In this document: in pieces, positions 15,900 to 27,400 of the stretch | How positions within the stretch are numbered: the first letter of the stretch is position 1 | Layout: every line of letters starts with the position of its first letter | From: Chitinophaga sp. 180180018-3 | GTDB lineage: Bacteria; Bacteroidota; Bacteroidia; Chitinophagales; Chitinophagaceae | Length of the DNA stretch: 64,000 bases | Direction: 5' to 3' | NCBI RefSeq assembly: GCF_037893185.1 | Contig: NZ_CP140772.1 | Location: 2,604,001 to 2,668,000, forward strand | Program-made: the position numbers and the translations under genes | Notes under the pieces: model-generated | What the model saw: only the letters and a program-made list of their open reading frames with translations | Told to the model about the DNA's origin: nothing | Database searches by the model: none

Positions 15900-18314
15900 A
15901 TGTTAAGAAGAAACATTATTTACGCCTGGCGGAATCTCATTCATCGGAATTTTATCGGATTGGCCAATATACTGTTGTTGGCACTGGTAACGGCCACTGT
16001 ACTTCATCTGTTGAAGTATATCGCCTTTGAGAAAAGTTTTGATAAGTTCCACGCTAATGTTAAGAACCTCTACCGCATTCAAACCGAATTAGTGGCATCC
16101 GATGAAACCACCGAGTATGCTACCTCTTTGGGATTGACTGCTGATCTGATGAAAAGGACTATTAGTGGGGTAAAAGACTATGTGAACCTAACTCCTCTTT
16201 CGGATGGCTGTACGATAGTATATAAGAATGTGGTGTACCGGGAAAATAGAGTATTTGAGGTCGACTCCACTTTTTTTAATATCTTTTCGTTTCCCCTTGT
16301 GAAAGGAGATCCGTCCGAAGTACTAAAAAAACCTAATACTGTAGTGCTGACCGAATCAGCCGCCCGTAAGTATTTTGGCGGAGAAGATCCCATTGGTAAA
16401 ACCGTGAAGATCAAAGGGAAATATGCCACCTTTCTGTTTGAAATAACCGGTATATGTAAGGATTTTCCAGCCAACTCACATATACAAATGGACTGGATCT
16501 GTTCTAATCATCATCTGTTTAAAATCCCTGAGCAATTTTATAGTTTCAAACTATCCATGAATCATTGGACATATTTGCTGCTGAACGATAATGTGAATAT
16601 CAAAATGGTGGAAGATAAAACCAATGAAGAACTGGCTAAAATGGAGATATATAAAACAGCTACGGTCAGAATCAAGCTACAGCCAATGGAGATGATTCAC
16701 CTGAAATCACAGCTGCAGAATGAAATTGTGGGCAGTGAAGGTGGCTATGAACAAACTATCTTACTGCTGGAGCTGATTGGTGTTATCTGTTTTCTTATTA
16801 CTTATCTAAATTTTATCAATATTTCCCTTGTAAAAACAATCGGACGTGCGCGGGAGGTCGGTATCAGAACAATGATGGGAGCCACGCTCAAAGACAATAT
16901 GATGATCTTCTTCGCAGAAGCCATATTGCAGATAGGTATTGCGCTTGTATTAAGCCTGCTTATTTACCTGGTTACTGCCGGGTTGGTAGCCAGGTACTTT
17001 AACTTCCCTCATAACTACGCCATTACAGCCTCATCATATTGGTTTTACCTCGGGATATTTTTAAGCTTCATTTTTTTTACGGTATTAATAAGCCTGTTAT
17101 ACGCATTTATATTTTCCAGAGTTAAACCAATCAATATTATTAAACGAAGCGATAAGATCCTCAGCAGGAGGCTTACACTGAAATCGGTACCGATTATCGT
17201 ACAGTTTACTATCTGTATCTTTTTCCTTTCATTTACGCAGGTTGTATTTAAACAGGTAAGTTATATTCTTAATAAGGATATGGGATATAACAGAGAGAAT
17301 ATCATTTTTATTCCACAGCCACATCTGGAGGATATCGGCAGTGTGAAGTCAAAAATGGAGGCTTTTGATCAGGAAGCAAAAAGTCTTCCTGGTATCGTTA
17401 GCATTACCAGATCAGTATATGGCCCAGGCAGTAATGGTTACGCTCAATGGGGAGGCGTCTCCAATGAAAAAATCGGTAAAGATACCTACATTATGTTTGC
17501 ACATAATGAAGTGATGTATAACTTTTTCGACCTCTATGGTATGAAATTGATGGCAGGTTCTTTTTTCACAAAGGAGAGTGATCAGGATGATATAATAGTT
17601 AATTATACAGCCTGCCGTAAGCTGGGGTATCAAAAGCCGGAAGATATTATAGGCCAGATGGTGTTTGTAAAGCATAAAAGGGCCAACAAAAAAGTAATAG
17701 GGGTAGTGACAGATTTTAACCAGGAAAGTTTGAAATTTAGGATTGAGCCTGTGATCTTTCACCTCGAACGGGAGAATATGAGGCATACGACCACTGTAAA
17801 AATATCTCCGTTTAACACTGCCAGTACAATTGGGTCGCTTAGGCAAATATGGAGCAGGATATTCCCGGAAAGTGAATTTGTGTATAGTATTTTTACTGAG
17901 GATTTTAAAACGCTTTATATCAGTGAGATCAGTTTGCAGAAATGGCTGAGGTTCTTTTGTGGTCTTACACTATTGATCTGTTCTTTCTGCATTTTTATGA
18001 TCACTTATTATGCCTTCAAGGAAAGTGAGAAAGAGATCGCTATCCATAAAGTACTGGGCGCAAATTTGTTTGATCTCATGAAGTTATCCAGAAATTTTTT
18101 GAGATTTATGGCCATTTCTCTAACTGCTGGTTTTGTTCTGTCAGGTATTGTATCAGGAAGGTGGCTGAGTAATTATGCCTATCATATTGGGATAGACATT
18201 TGGTTCTTCCTGTTGCCAACTATAATCGTTGTGCTTTTTTTTCTAATTACTTTAACCTATTCCTTGTACAGAACGGTATCCGTAAATCCTGTTACCGCAT
18301 TGCGATCAGAATAA
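15900..18314 (+). CDS. FtsX/MacB-type ABC transporter permease
   Basis: An 804-residue membrane protein of the MacB periplasmic-core/FtsX permease architecture common in Bacteroidota. It opens with RNIIYAWRNLIHRN and a membrane helix near residues 18-40. A large periplasmic domain follows (DKFHANVKNLYRIQ and GGEDPIGKTVKIKG near 160). A block of helices lies at about 285-455, a second periplasmic domain comes next, and three C-terminal helices lie at about 675-790. A GAREVGIRTMMGA-like coupling element is present near residue 318. There is no ATPase domain, and no ATPase gene lies beside it, so it must borrow one encoded elsewhere. Its place inside the biosynthetic operon suggests product export or self-resistance. 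Confidence 0.88.
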   Translation: MLRRNIIYAWRNLIHRNFIGLANILLLALVTATVLHLLKYIAFEKSFDKFHANVKNLYRIQTELVASDETTEYATSLGLTADLMKRTISGVKDYVNLTPLSDGCTIVYKNVVYRENRVFEVDSTFFNIFSFPLVKGDPSEVLKKPNTVVLTESAARKYFGGEDPIGKTVKIKGKYATFLFEITGICKDFPANSHIQMDWICSNHHLFKIPEQFYSFKLSMNHWTYLLLNDNVNIKMVEDKTNEELAKMEIYKTATVRIKLQPMEMIHLKSQLQNEIVGSEGGYEQTILLLELIGVICFLITYLNFINISLVKTIGRAREVGIRTMMGATLKDNMMIFFAEAILQIGIALVLSLLIYLVTAGLVARYFNFPHNYAITASSYWFYLGIFLSFIFFTVLISLLYAFIFSRVKPINIIKRSDKILSRRLTLKSVPIIVQFTICIFFLSFTQVVFKQVSYILNKDMGYNRENIIFIPQPHLEDIGSVKSKMEAFDQEAKSLPGIVSITRSVYGPGSNGYAQWGGVSNEKIGKDTYIMFAHNEVMYNFFDLYGMKLMAGSFFTKESDQDDIIVNYTACRKLGYQKPEDIIGQMVFVKHKRANKKVIGVVTDFNQESLKFRIEPVIFHLERENMRHTTTVKISPFNTASTIGSLRQIWSRIFPESEFVYSIFTEDFKTLYISEISLQKWLRFFCGLTLLICSFCIFMITYYAFKESEKEIAIHKVLGANLFDLMKLSRNFLRFMAISLTAGFVLSGIVSGRWLSNYAYHIGIDIWFFLLPTIIVVLFFLITLTYSLYRTVSVNPVTALRSE

Positions 18315-18386
18315 ATCATATCTGAAAATTCATAGCATTTATCATATTCCGGCCATAGCCTGAAGTTATCTCTATTTAATTGACTG

Positions 18387-18399
18387 AACACGACGTGTT
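18387..18399. repeat. Perfect 6-bp inverted repeat immediately before an NRPS start codon
   Basis: AACACG-A-CGTGTT is a perfect dyad ending one base before ATG 18401, in the widest intergenic gap of the window (18315-18400). It could be an operator or a small mRNA hairpin, but a 13-bp palindrome can also occur by chance. It lies inside the coding frame if translation starts at TTG 18380 instead. I see no Shine-Dalgarno sequence or convincing promoter in this gap. Confidence 0.3.
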
Positions 18400-18400
18400 T

Positions 18401-21400
18401 ATGACAACAAAAAATATCGAGGATATTATTGGTCTTACTCCGCTGCAGGAGGGTATATTGTTTCATTACCTGGTGGATAAAGAAAGCGATTTGTATTATG
18501 AGCTGATCAGCCTTGATATATCCGGCAGCTTTGAAAAAGATATATTTATGAAAGCGTGGCAGCAGGTAGTTGATCATAACGAGATGCTGAGGGTTTTATT
18601 CAAATGGGAAAATATTAAAGCACCTGTACAGGTTATCTATACTACAGCCTCCCCTAATCTGCAATTTTATGATTTTTCAAAGGAGGGAGATCCGGAGACA
18701 GCACTAGCTGATTTGATGATGCAAATGAAGCAGTGTAGATTTGATTTGCAGGTAGAAACACCATTGCTGATAGCCCTTTGTAAATTAAAGGAACCTGAGT
18801 ATAAGCTGATAATATTGAGCCATCATATTTTGTTTGATGGATGGAGTACAGGGATTTTGCTAAAGAGTTTTTTCCATTTTTATAGGTCGCTCGATGCCGG
18901 TGAAGTAATAGAGCTATCTGCTAAGAATAAATTCAAGGAATACGTAAGGTTTTTAAAAGCCCGGCCAGCAGATAGTACATTTTGGAGCGATTATCTGAAG
19001 GAGTTGCAGATAGCACCGCTGAGTCGTGCCCGGTCGCTTTCACTTCAGGAAACAGGTGCTACTGATCATCTGCAGTTTACATTGGAACCAGCATTGGTAA
19101 AAAATCTTCAGCGCCTTTTAAGCCAGCAACATCTTACGCTGGCAGCTTGTTTATATGGTTGCTGGGCGTTGACGATCGGTGTCTATTCTGGAAGCACAGA
19201 CGTAGTCACCGGAACTACTGTGTCTGGCCGCAACGTGCCTATAAAGGGAGTTGGAGATATTGTAGGATTGTTTATCAATACAGTTCCTTTACGGGTGAAG
19301 GTACATGGAGAAATATCGGGGATCGGATTTTTGAAAGAAGTAGCTGCATCCCTGCTGACCAGAGAAGGACATGAACATACTTCTCTGGCGCTTATTAAGC
19401 AACTGTCAGGAATAGAACAAGGTGCATTGCTTTTTGAGTCATTGGTAGTGATAGAAAATTATCCACTGGATTTTAAGCAAAACAGTATTGCGGGAGGTTT
19501 CACCCTGAATGATTTTAATTACCATCAGCGAACCAATTATCCGCTTACCCTGACTATTTATCCTTCGCATGATAGCGTGTCATTGAAGCTGAGTTACAAT
19601 GCGGGTTTATATGGGCGAGAACTGGCGGCGGCATTAATGGCGTCTTTCGAAAGGATTATCCGTCATGTAGTTGTGGCTCCGCATACTTTAGTGAAGGATA
19701 TGCCGGTATTGTCTGAAGCTGATATGAATGAATTTTTGCAGGAGTCAGCCAGTCCGGATATGCCGCTTTCCGGAGAAAGTATTCATGCTATTATTGAACG
19801 AAATTGCAAGAAACATCCCGATAAGGTATCGATATTATTTAACGGGGAAAGGTTCACCTATGGCTATTTATCTGAGAAAGCGGAATTTATTGCCAGGGTA
19901 CTTGTTGCGAAAGGGATTATTAAGGGCACTGTGGTGGGGATATATCTGGAACGTTCGCCGGAAATTATTGTTTCCATGTTGGCTATATTAAGGGCAGGTG
20001 GGGCCTATCTCCCCATAGATCCTTCATTGCCGGCAGAGAGGATAAAATATATGTTGGAGGATGCCGGCGTTGAATGTGTACTCGTTTCTCAGTTTACAAA
20101 CGAAGATATAGATAGCAGCTATGGAAAAATAAATGTTGAAGAACTATCTGATAATCTGCCTGTGGCAGATGTATTGCCTGAGGTATTGCCGTCCGATTCC
20201 GCTTATATTATTTACACATCTGGCTCTACAGGGAAACCCAAGGGAGTGATTATTCGGCATGGAAGTGTTGTGAACTTTGTAGCGGGTATGGTGAGTATAA
20301 TTCCATTTACGGAGGAGGTACGCTTTCTATCCCTTACTACCCTGTCATTTGATATTTTCGTACTGGAAACCTTGTTGCCACTTATGAATGGGCATACAAT
20401 ATGCCTGGGTAATAAATTAGAACAAAAAGATCCGGTATTGGCTGGTAGTATGCTATTGGAAAAAGAGGTGACGTTGGTACAGTTTACACCTTCACAGCTG
20501 TCGGCTTTTATGGCAGAACAGCGGTTCAGGGATGGATTACAGCAAGTGGAATTTTTACTACTTGGCGGAGAGCCACTTACCCAGGATCTGTTTGAAGAGA
20601 TAAAAGCGGTTTACAAAGGAAAGATCTATAACGTTTACGGGCCTACGGAAACAACGGTCTGGACTTCTGTAAGTGATCTTACACAGAAGAACAGCATTGA
20701 TATTGGACAACCCGTTGTGAATACTAATATGTTGATACTGGATGATAACCTCCGTGTTGTTCCTTTGGGAGTACAGGGTACGTTATATATCGGTGGTCAG
20801 GGGCTGGCTAAAGGGTATTTGAACAGCCCTGAGCTGACCGCGCAGAAATTTATCTCCCATCCATACTTCCCTGGCCGGCAGCTATATAATACCGGTGATC
20901 TGGTTATCAGGAATGTGGACCGCCAGTTTGAATTCATTGGAAGAAAAGATACACAGGTAAAGATAAGAGGTTACCGGATTGAATTAGGAGAGATTGAATT
21001 CCATTTACAGCAACATCCATTTTTGTCGGCAGTGGCAGTTTTATCCAGGGAGCGGGATGGTGCTGGACATCTGTATGCTTTTTATGTGACTACTGGTCCT
21101 GTTCTGGTAAGTGAACTGAAAGACTACCTGGGTCAGTTCTTACCGGAATACATGGTGCCATCTTTTTTCATACAGCTGGAAGCCATGCCGTTGACTGCAA
21201 ACGGGAAAACCGACCGCAAGGAATTGGCTGCATATGAGGGGCGGATAGCAGAAAATATCAATGTAGAGCCACATACAGCGTTGGAGTCGGAACTGGTAGC
21301 TATTTGGAAGGAACTATTGAAAATAGACAAAATAGGTATCACCGACAGTTTTTTTGATGCCGGAGGCACCTCTCTGTTGAGTGTTCGGCTCGTTAGTCAG

Positions 21401-24400
21401 CTAAACAAAAAATTTCAGTCAGATTTATCTGTCGTGGATATTTTTGAACATACGACCATACGTAAACTGGCGAAGCGTATGTTGAAAACTGGTCAGCTGT
21501 CGGTGGCTGATACGTTATCCGTCGGCGACTGTAGGGCGGAGTATGACGATGATATTGCGGTTATAGGTATGGCCGGGAGGTTTCCAGGCAGCCAGGACAT
21601 CACGGCGTTCTGGAATAGTCTGAAAGAAGGAAGGGAATGTATCAGTTTTTTCTCAGATGATAAATTGATACAACCCGGGTCGGCTGATACACAACATGTA
21701 GGGGCGAAAGGCAGACTGGAAGCGGCAGAGTATTTTGATGCCGCATTCTTTGGTTACACACCGCTTGAAGCGATTCATATGGATCCGCAGATGCGGATTT
21801 TTCATGAAATAACCTGGGAAGCACTTGAACATGCTGGTTATGATCCTTTTTCATATAAAGGTGCCATTGGAGTATATGCAGGGGCTACACCGAACAACAG
21901 GTTTGAGTCGGAAATTTTATTAACAGAACAAACCACTTTCTCTGAAAAGTGGAATGCGATGCAATATGCAGATAAGGATTTCTTATCTACAAGGATATCC
22001 TATAAGCTTAATCTAAAGGGGCCCAGTTTTACGATTCACTCAGCCTGCTCCACTTCTCTTGTAGCAATTGATCTTGCCTGTAATGAATTGAGGAGTGGAA
22101 AATGTGACATTGCACTTGCTGGTGGTATTTCCATAACATTTTATGACGAGGAAGGATATCAATATACGGAAGGGATGATTTTTTCACCGGATGGTCATTG
22201 TCGGGCATTTGACAAGGAAGCCAGGGGGACGGTTGGAGGAAACGGTGGAGGTGTAGTGGTGCTGAAGTCGTTGAAGCGGGCATTGAAGGATGGGGATCAT
22301 ATATTGGCGGTAATACTGGGAACAGCTGTTAACAATGATGGGAATGATAAAGCTGGATATACAGCACCTGGAGTTACTGGTCAGGAACAGGTGATCAGGG
22401 CCGCCCTCCGCAATGCCCGTATAGATCCTGCCACAGTCAGTTATATCGAAACACATGGTACTGGTACGCCCATTGGGGATGTAATAGAAATAGAAGCGTT
22501 GAAGCGAGGTTACGGAGATGGCGAAAAGCAGCGCTGCGCTATTGGTTCTGTGAAAACCAATATAGGGCATCTTGACGTAGCAGCCGGCGTAGCAGGATTT
22601 ATAAAAACAGTGTTGGCGCTTCAACATCAGGAGTTACCGCCCAGCCTTCATTTTACCGCACCTAATCCAGCCTTGGATCTTTTAACATCGAGATTTTATG
22701 TTAACGCTACAGCGAAACAATGGGAGCGAACTGGTACGCCACTGAGAGCGGCGGTAACCTCCCTTGGTTTGGGGGGGACTAATGTGCACGTTATACTGGA
22801 AGAAGCGGCTGTAAAAAAAGAACCTGAGCGCCCGGTTAATCCGGCAGAAACTCTGCTGTTATCGGCAAATTCGCCAGATTCATTGGATTCGCTTACAACA
22901 AAATTTGCCAACTATCTTCAGGATAATCCTGAAATCAATTTTTCGGATGTTGCTTATACTTTACAAACAGGCAGGAAGCATTTTCGCTATAGAAGATCAA
23001 TACCATGCACAAATGTCAGAGACGCAGTGACGTCCCTGATCGGGCAACAATATAGCACTACGGCTTTACCAAAAGAGGATAGCGCTATTATATTTATGTT
23101 TTCAGGACAGGGAACTCAGTATATAGATATGGGATTGGAGCTATATAAATATCTAGCTGAGTTCAGGGTTATTATTGACGGATTGTTTGACAAGTTAAAG
23201 ATATTGTCCAACGATGATTTCCTGAATGTGTTGTATCCAGGTCTGTTTCAGGAGAGGCTTTCGGAAGATATACAACATGATACCTACTACCTGCAACCGG
23301 TTATTTTTATCTTCCAGTATGGACTAGCCACATTGTTAAATAGTTGGGGAGTAAAACCAGTTGCTATGGCAGGGCATAGCATGGGAGAATATACGGCTGC
23401 ATGCCTGTCTGGTGTTTTTTCTGTTGATGATGCGTTGAAGCTACTGTTAAAAAGAGGGGAGCTGATGAAGAAAACCAGGGAAGGGAGAATGATGAGCGTG
23501 AATATATCAGAAGCAGATTTGCGGCCCTGGTTAGGGCCGGGTGTAGATCTCGCAGCACTCAATGCTCCTGGATTTTGTGTTGTTTCAGGTGAGGCAGATG
23601 TGATGGAAACATTGGCGAAATCCTTTAATGAAGCAGGTATAGAAACGCTGAATTTTAATGTGCGGTTGGGTGCTCACTCATTATTGATGGATCCTATATT
23701 GGAGGATTTTCGGAGAGCAGCGGAGGGCATCGTATATCATGATCCGGTTATTCCTTTTATCTCAGGGGTCAGTGGTAGCTGGATTATGGCAGCAGAAGCC
23801 AAATCGCCACAATATTGGACGGATCACATCAGGAAACCTACGATGTTTCATGATGGATTGAACAAATTGATCGCTACCTATGAAAATGCTGTATTCCTGC
23901 AGGTGGGCGCAGGAAGAGAGCTTTGCTTATTTGTTGAGAGAAATAACAATAGGAAGCCTGGTCAGGTAGTCGCCAATCTCATAAAACGAAAGCAGGATCC
24001 TGTATCTGATTTGTATTATCTTAATAAACAGCTGGGCGAAATTTGGTCAAACGGTGGGTATATTGATTGGGAGGCCTTTCACAGGCACGCGCCGCGTCAA
24101 AGAGTACCATTACCGACTTACGCTTTTGAAAGACATTTATTCCCGGTTAGTAAAGGGATGCAGCCAATTTTGCGGAGTCTTCCCCCAGTTACAAATGCAG
24201 CTGACAGTCTCTATATTCCTTCCTGGAAAAATACAATAAATGGTACGGGAAAGATAACACAACGCTATACTACTATACTGATATTTACAGATGATGAAGA
24301 AATAGGAAGTGTATTGTCTGATCGTCTGTCGGTTTGTACGGGGCAGATCATTTATGCTGCGAAGGGCAACACTTTCAAGAGAACTGCTGCATATAGCTAT

Positions 24401-27400
24401 GAGATGAACCCTGTAGATCCTTCGCACTACTCGTTATTGCTGGAAGAGCTCTTAAAAGAAGGACTACTGCCCGATTTGATCATTCATCTCTGGAATGTCA
24501 CTGGTGAGGGAAAAATCGCAGATCCGTTACAGGTACAGCAAAGCCTGGATACAGGATACTATAGCGTTTGTGCTTTGGGGGTAGCCTTGGAGAACATTAT
24601 ATCCACGGATGAGAAGACGACGTTACTGGTAATAACGGATCATATGCAGTACGTGGCAGGGGATATCCTGCTGGAACCTGGAAAAGCACCTGTGATGGCT
24701 GCTGTTGATGGATTGAATATTGAATGCACCAAAATATGCTGCAAAAGTATTGATGTTTCGCTGGATGCTAACACGGTATTGAACAGAGGTGTCATCCTGG
24801 CGGGAATTATTGTCGAAGAACTATCTATTATTGCAACAGATACATTTGTAGTTTATCGGGGCAGGGAACGGATGATCAGGCACTTTGAGCCGGCTGCCGT
24901 TGTTAAGAAGGATAACAGCATTTTCCGGCCGGCTGGTACTATTCTGTTAACAGGCGGGTTAAGTGGTGTTGGATTCGAAATAGCAAAGCATTTGATAGGA
25001 GAGGATATCGTACTGGTTATCGTAGGCCGGGTAGGTATTGACCAGGAAAGCCAGCAGCAAAAAAGGTTCAGGGAATTGAAGTCTGCGCATCAACATGTGC
25101 ATTATTTTAGCTGTGATGTTTCTGATGCAAATGCAACAGCAGTGATGATTGATGCTGTGCAGTCGGCACACGGGAAAATAAATGGGGTATTGCATGCCGC
25201 TGGCATACCGGGAGGGAACGTATTACAGCGTTTAGATACAGCTACATCCGCAAAGGTATTGGCACCTAAAATTAACGGTGTTTTGAATCTTTATCATTGT
25301 CTGAAGAATCAGGCACTTGATTTCTTTATGCTCTTTTCTTCCATCGCCAGTATTACACCTTATTTGGGACAAACAGATTACTGTGCCGCTAATCATTTCC
25401 TGGATGCATTTGCCGGCTATACGAGGTTAAGCAATGGACCTCAGCTAATGTCTGTAAATTGGGATCGATGGATAAATGTCGGCATGGCCGTAAATGCTGA
25501 ACAGCAGCATTATAGGCTGAGCGGTGAACAACTGGAAGGCGGTATTTCCGTGAGAGATAATATAATAATTTTCGATAAAATATTGCAGGCAGGATACTTC
25601 CACCTTGTAGTTTCGTCGATTCCTTTAATGCAGAGAATCCATGATAACCGGGAACAGGTAAATAAGAAAGAAAGCTTGTTGAGTAGCGTAATTGTTAATG
25701 CCACTTCTCAGGTAAATCGCTCGGGATTGAGCGCCGTTTATGTAGCAGTTACAAATGATTATGAACGCGCATTGCTGGAGTTCTGGGAAGATATATTGGG
25801 ATATAGGAACATTGGCGTAGAGGATGATTTTTTTGAATTGGGGGGCGACTCTCTGAGGGCTACTATTTTGCTGGCAAAGATCTTTAAAGCCTTTCAGGTG
25901 AAAATTCCTCTGGTTGACTTCCTGCAACAGTCTACTATTTCAAAAACCGCAGCCAGAATACATCATAGCAGTAGAATGGCATTTTATGATATATCGCCTC
26001 AGGAAAAGTCAGATAGCTATCCCTTGTCACCTTCTCAACGCAGGCTTTACCTGATGCAGAAATGGGATCCCGCTATGGTTGCCTACAATGAAACTGAAAT
26101 ATTCCGGCTAAGGGGATTTGTGGATGAAGTAAAAGTGAAAGCAGCGCTACAGACACTGGTAAACAGGCACGAAAGCCTGCGGACCACTTTCGAAGTGTTG
26201 GAGGAGCAGGAGCGTCAGATAGTAAAGGATAATGTCATCATTGAAATAGAAATAAAGGAGGCTGTTTCAGATGAAGATGCTTTTATCCGTGACTTTGTGC
26301 AGCCGTTTGACCTGGCTACAGAGATACCTTTCCGGGTTGCATTAATAAAACGTGATGCGGAGGATTATTTGCTACTGATAGATATGCATCATATCGCCAC
26401 TGATGGCTTTTCCCGCAATCTTTTGCTGGCTGATTTTATGCATATATATCAGGGGATAGATCTTTCACCGGTTTCCATACATCCAAAAGACTACGCCATC
26501 TGGTGTCTGGGGAAACAATATTCAGCAGAAATAGAGAAGCAGGCAGCATATTGGAAAAATCAATTTAAGGAAGCCTGGTCCCCGCTTCAGCTACCAATTG
26601 ATTATAGCCGCTCCGCACTACCGACGTATGAAGGAGATAGCATACTTTTTGAAATTTCAAGTAGTGTAATGGATAATATCCGGACGATAGCACGGCAGAA
26701 TAATACCAATGAATACATGGTACTCCTTTCCGTGTATTTTATTTTCCTTTCCAAGATATATGATCAGCAGGAAGTTATTGTCGGAACTCCGGTATCCGGA
26801 AGAAATCATGATGGATTATCGCACAGTATAGGTATGTTCGTAAATACGCTGCCATTACGTTGTCGCATCGATACCGGTATGCAGTTTACGGAGTTTATTA
26901 ATCAGGTAAAGAATTGCGCACTCAACGCTATAGAAAATCAGGACTACCAGCTTGAAAGTATTATTATGGATTTGGATATTCCCATGTATAATGGTGTTAA
27001 TCCATTGTTTGATACAGTATTTGTTTATAATGATGTTAGTTTTTCATCAGCTGTGGTAGAAAATATCGAGATCAGTTCATATCCGCAGAAAAGGAGAGTG
27101 TCTAAATTTGATCTGTCGCTTTATGTTCACTGCAATGATATGAAGGCATCTTCTTTTGAATTCTTTTATAAAACATCTTTGTTTAAAAGAGCAACAGTTT
27201 TACAATTTTCAAAATGCCTTACTCAGCTGCTTGAATCAGTAAGTGTTCAGCCTATTGCACTGATCAGCGAATTATCCATGCTTTCCGAAGACGTGCGCGC
27301 CCGGATAATGACCGTATTTAATCCTGCCTCCCCGAAGGAGCAGTGTGATAAAACAGTGCATGTCAGATTTGATGAACGGGTGAGTTTGCATCCTGGGCTT

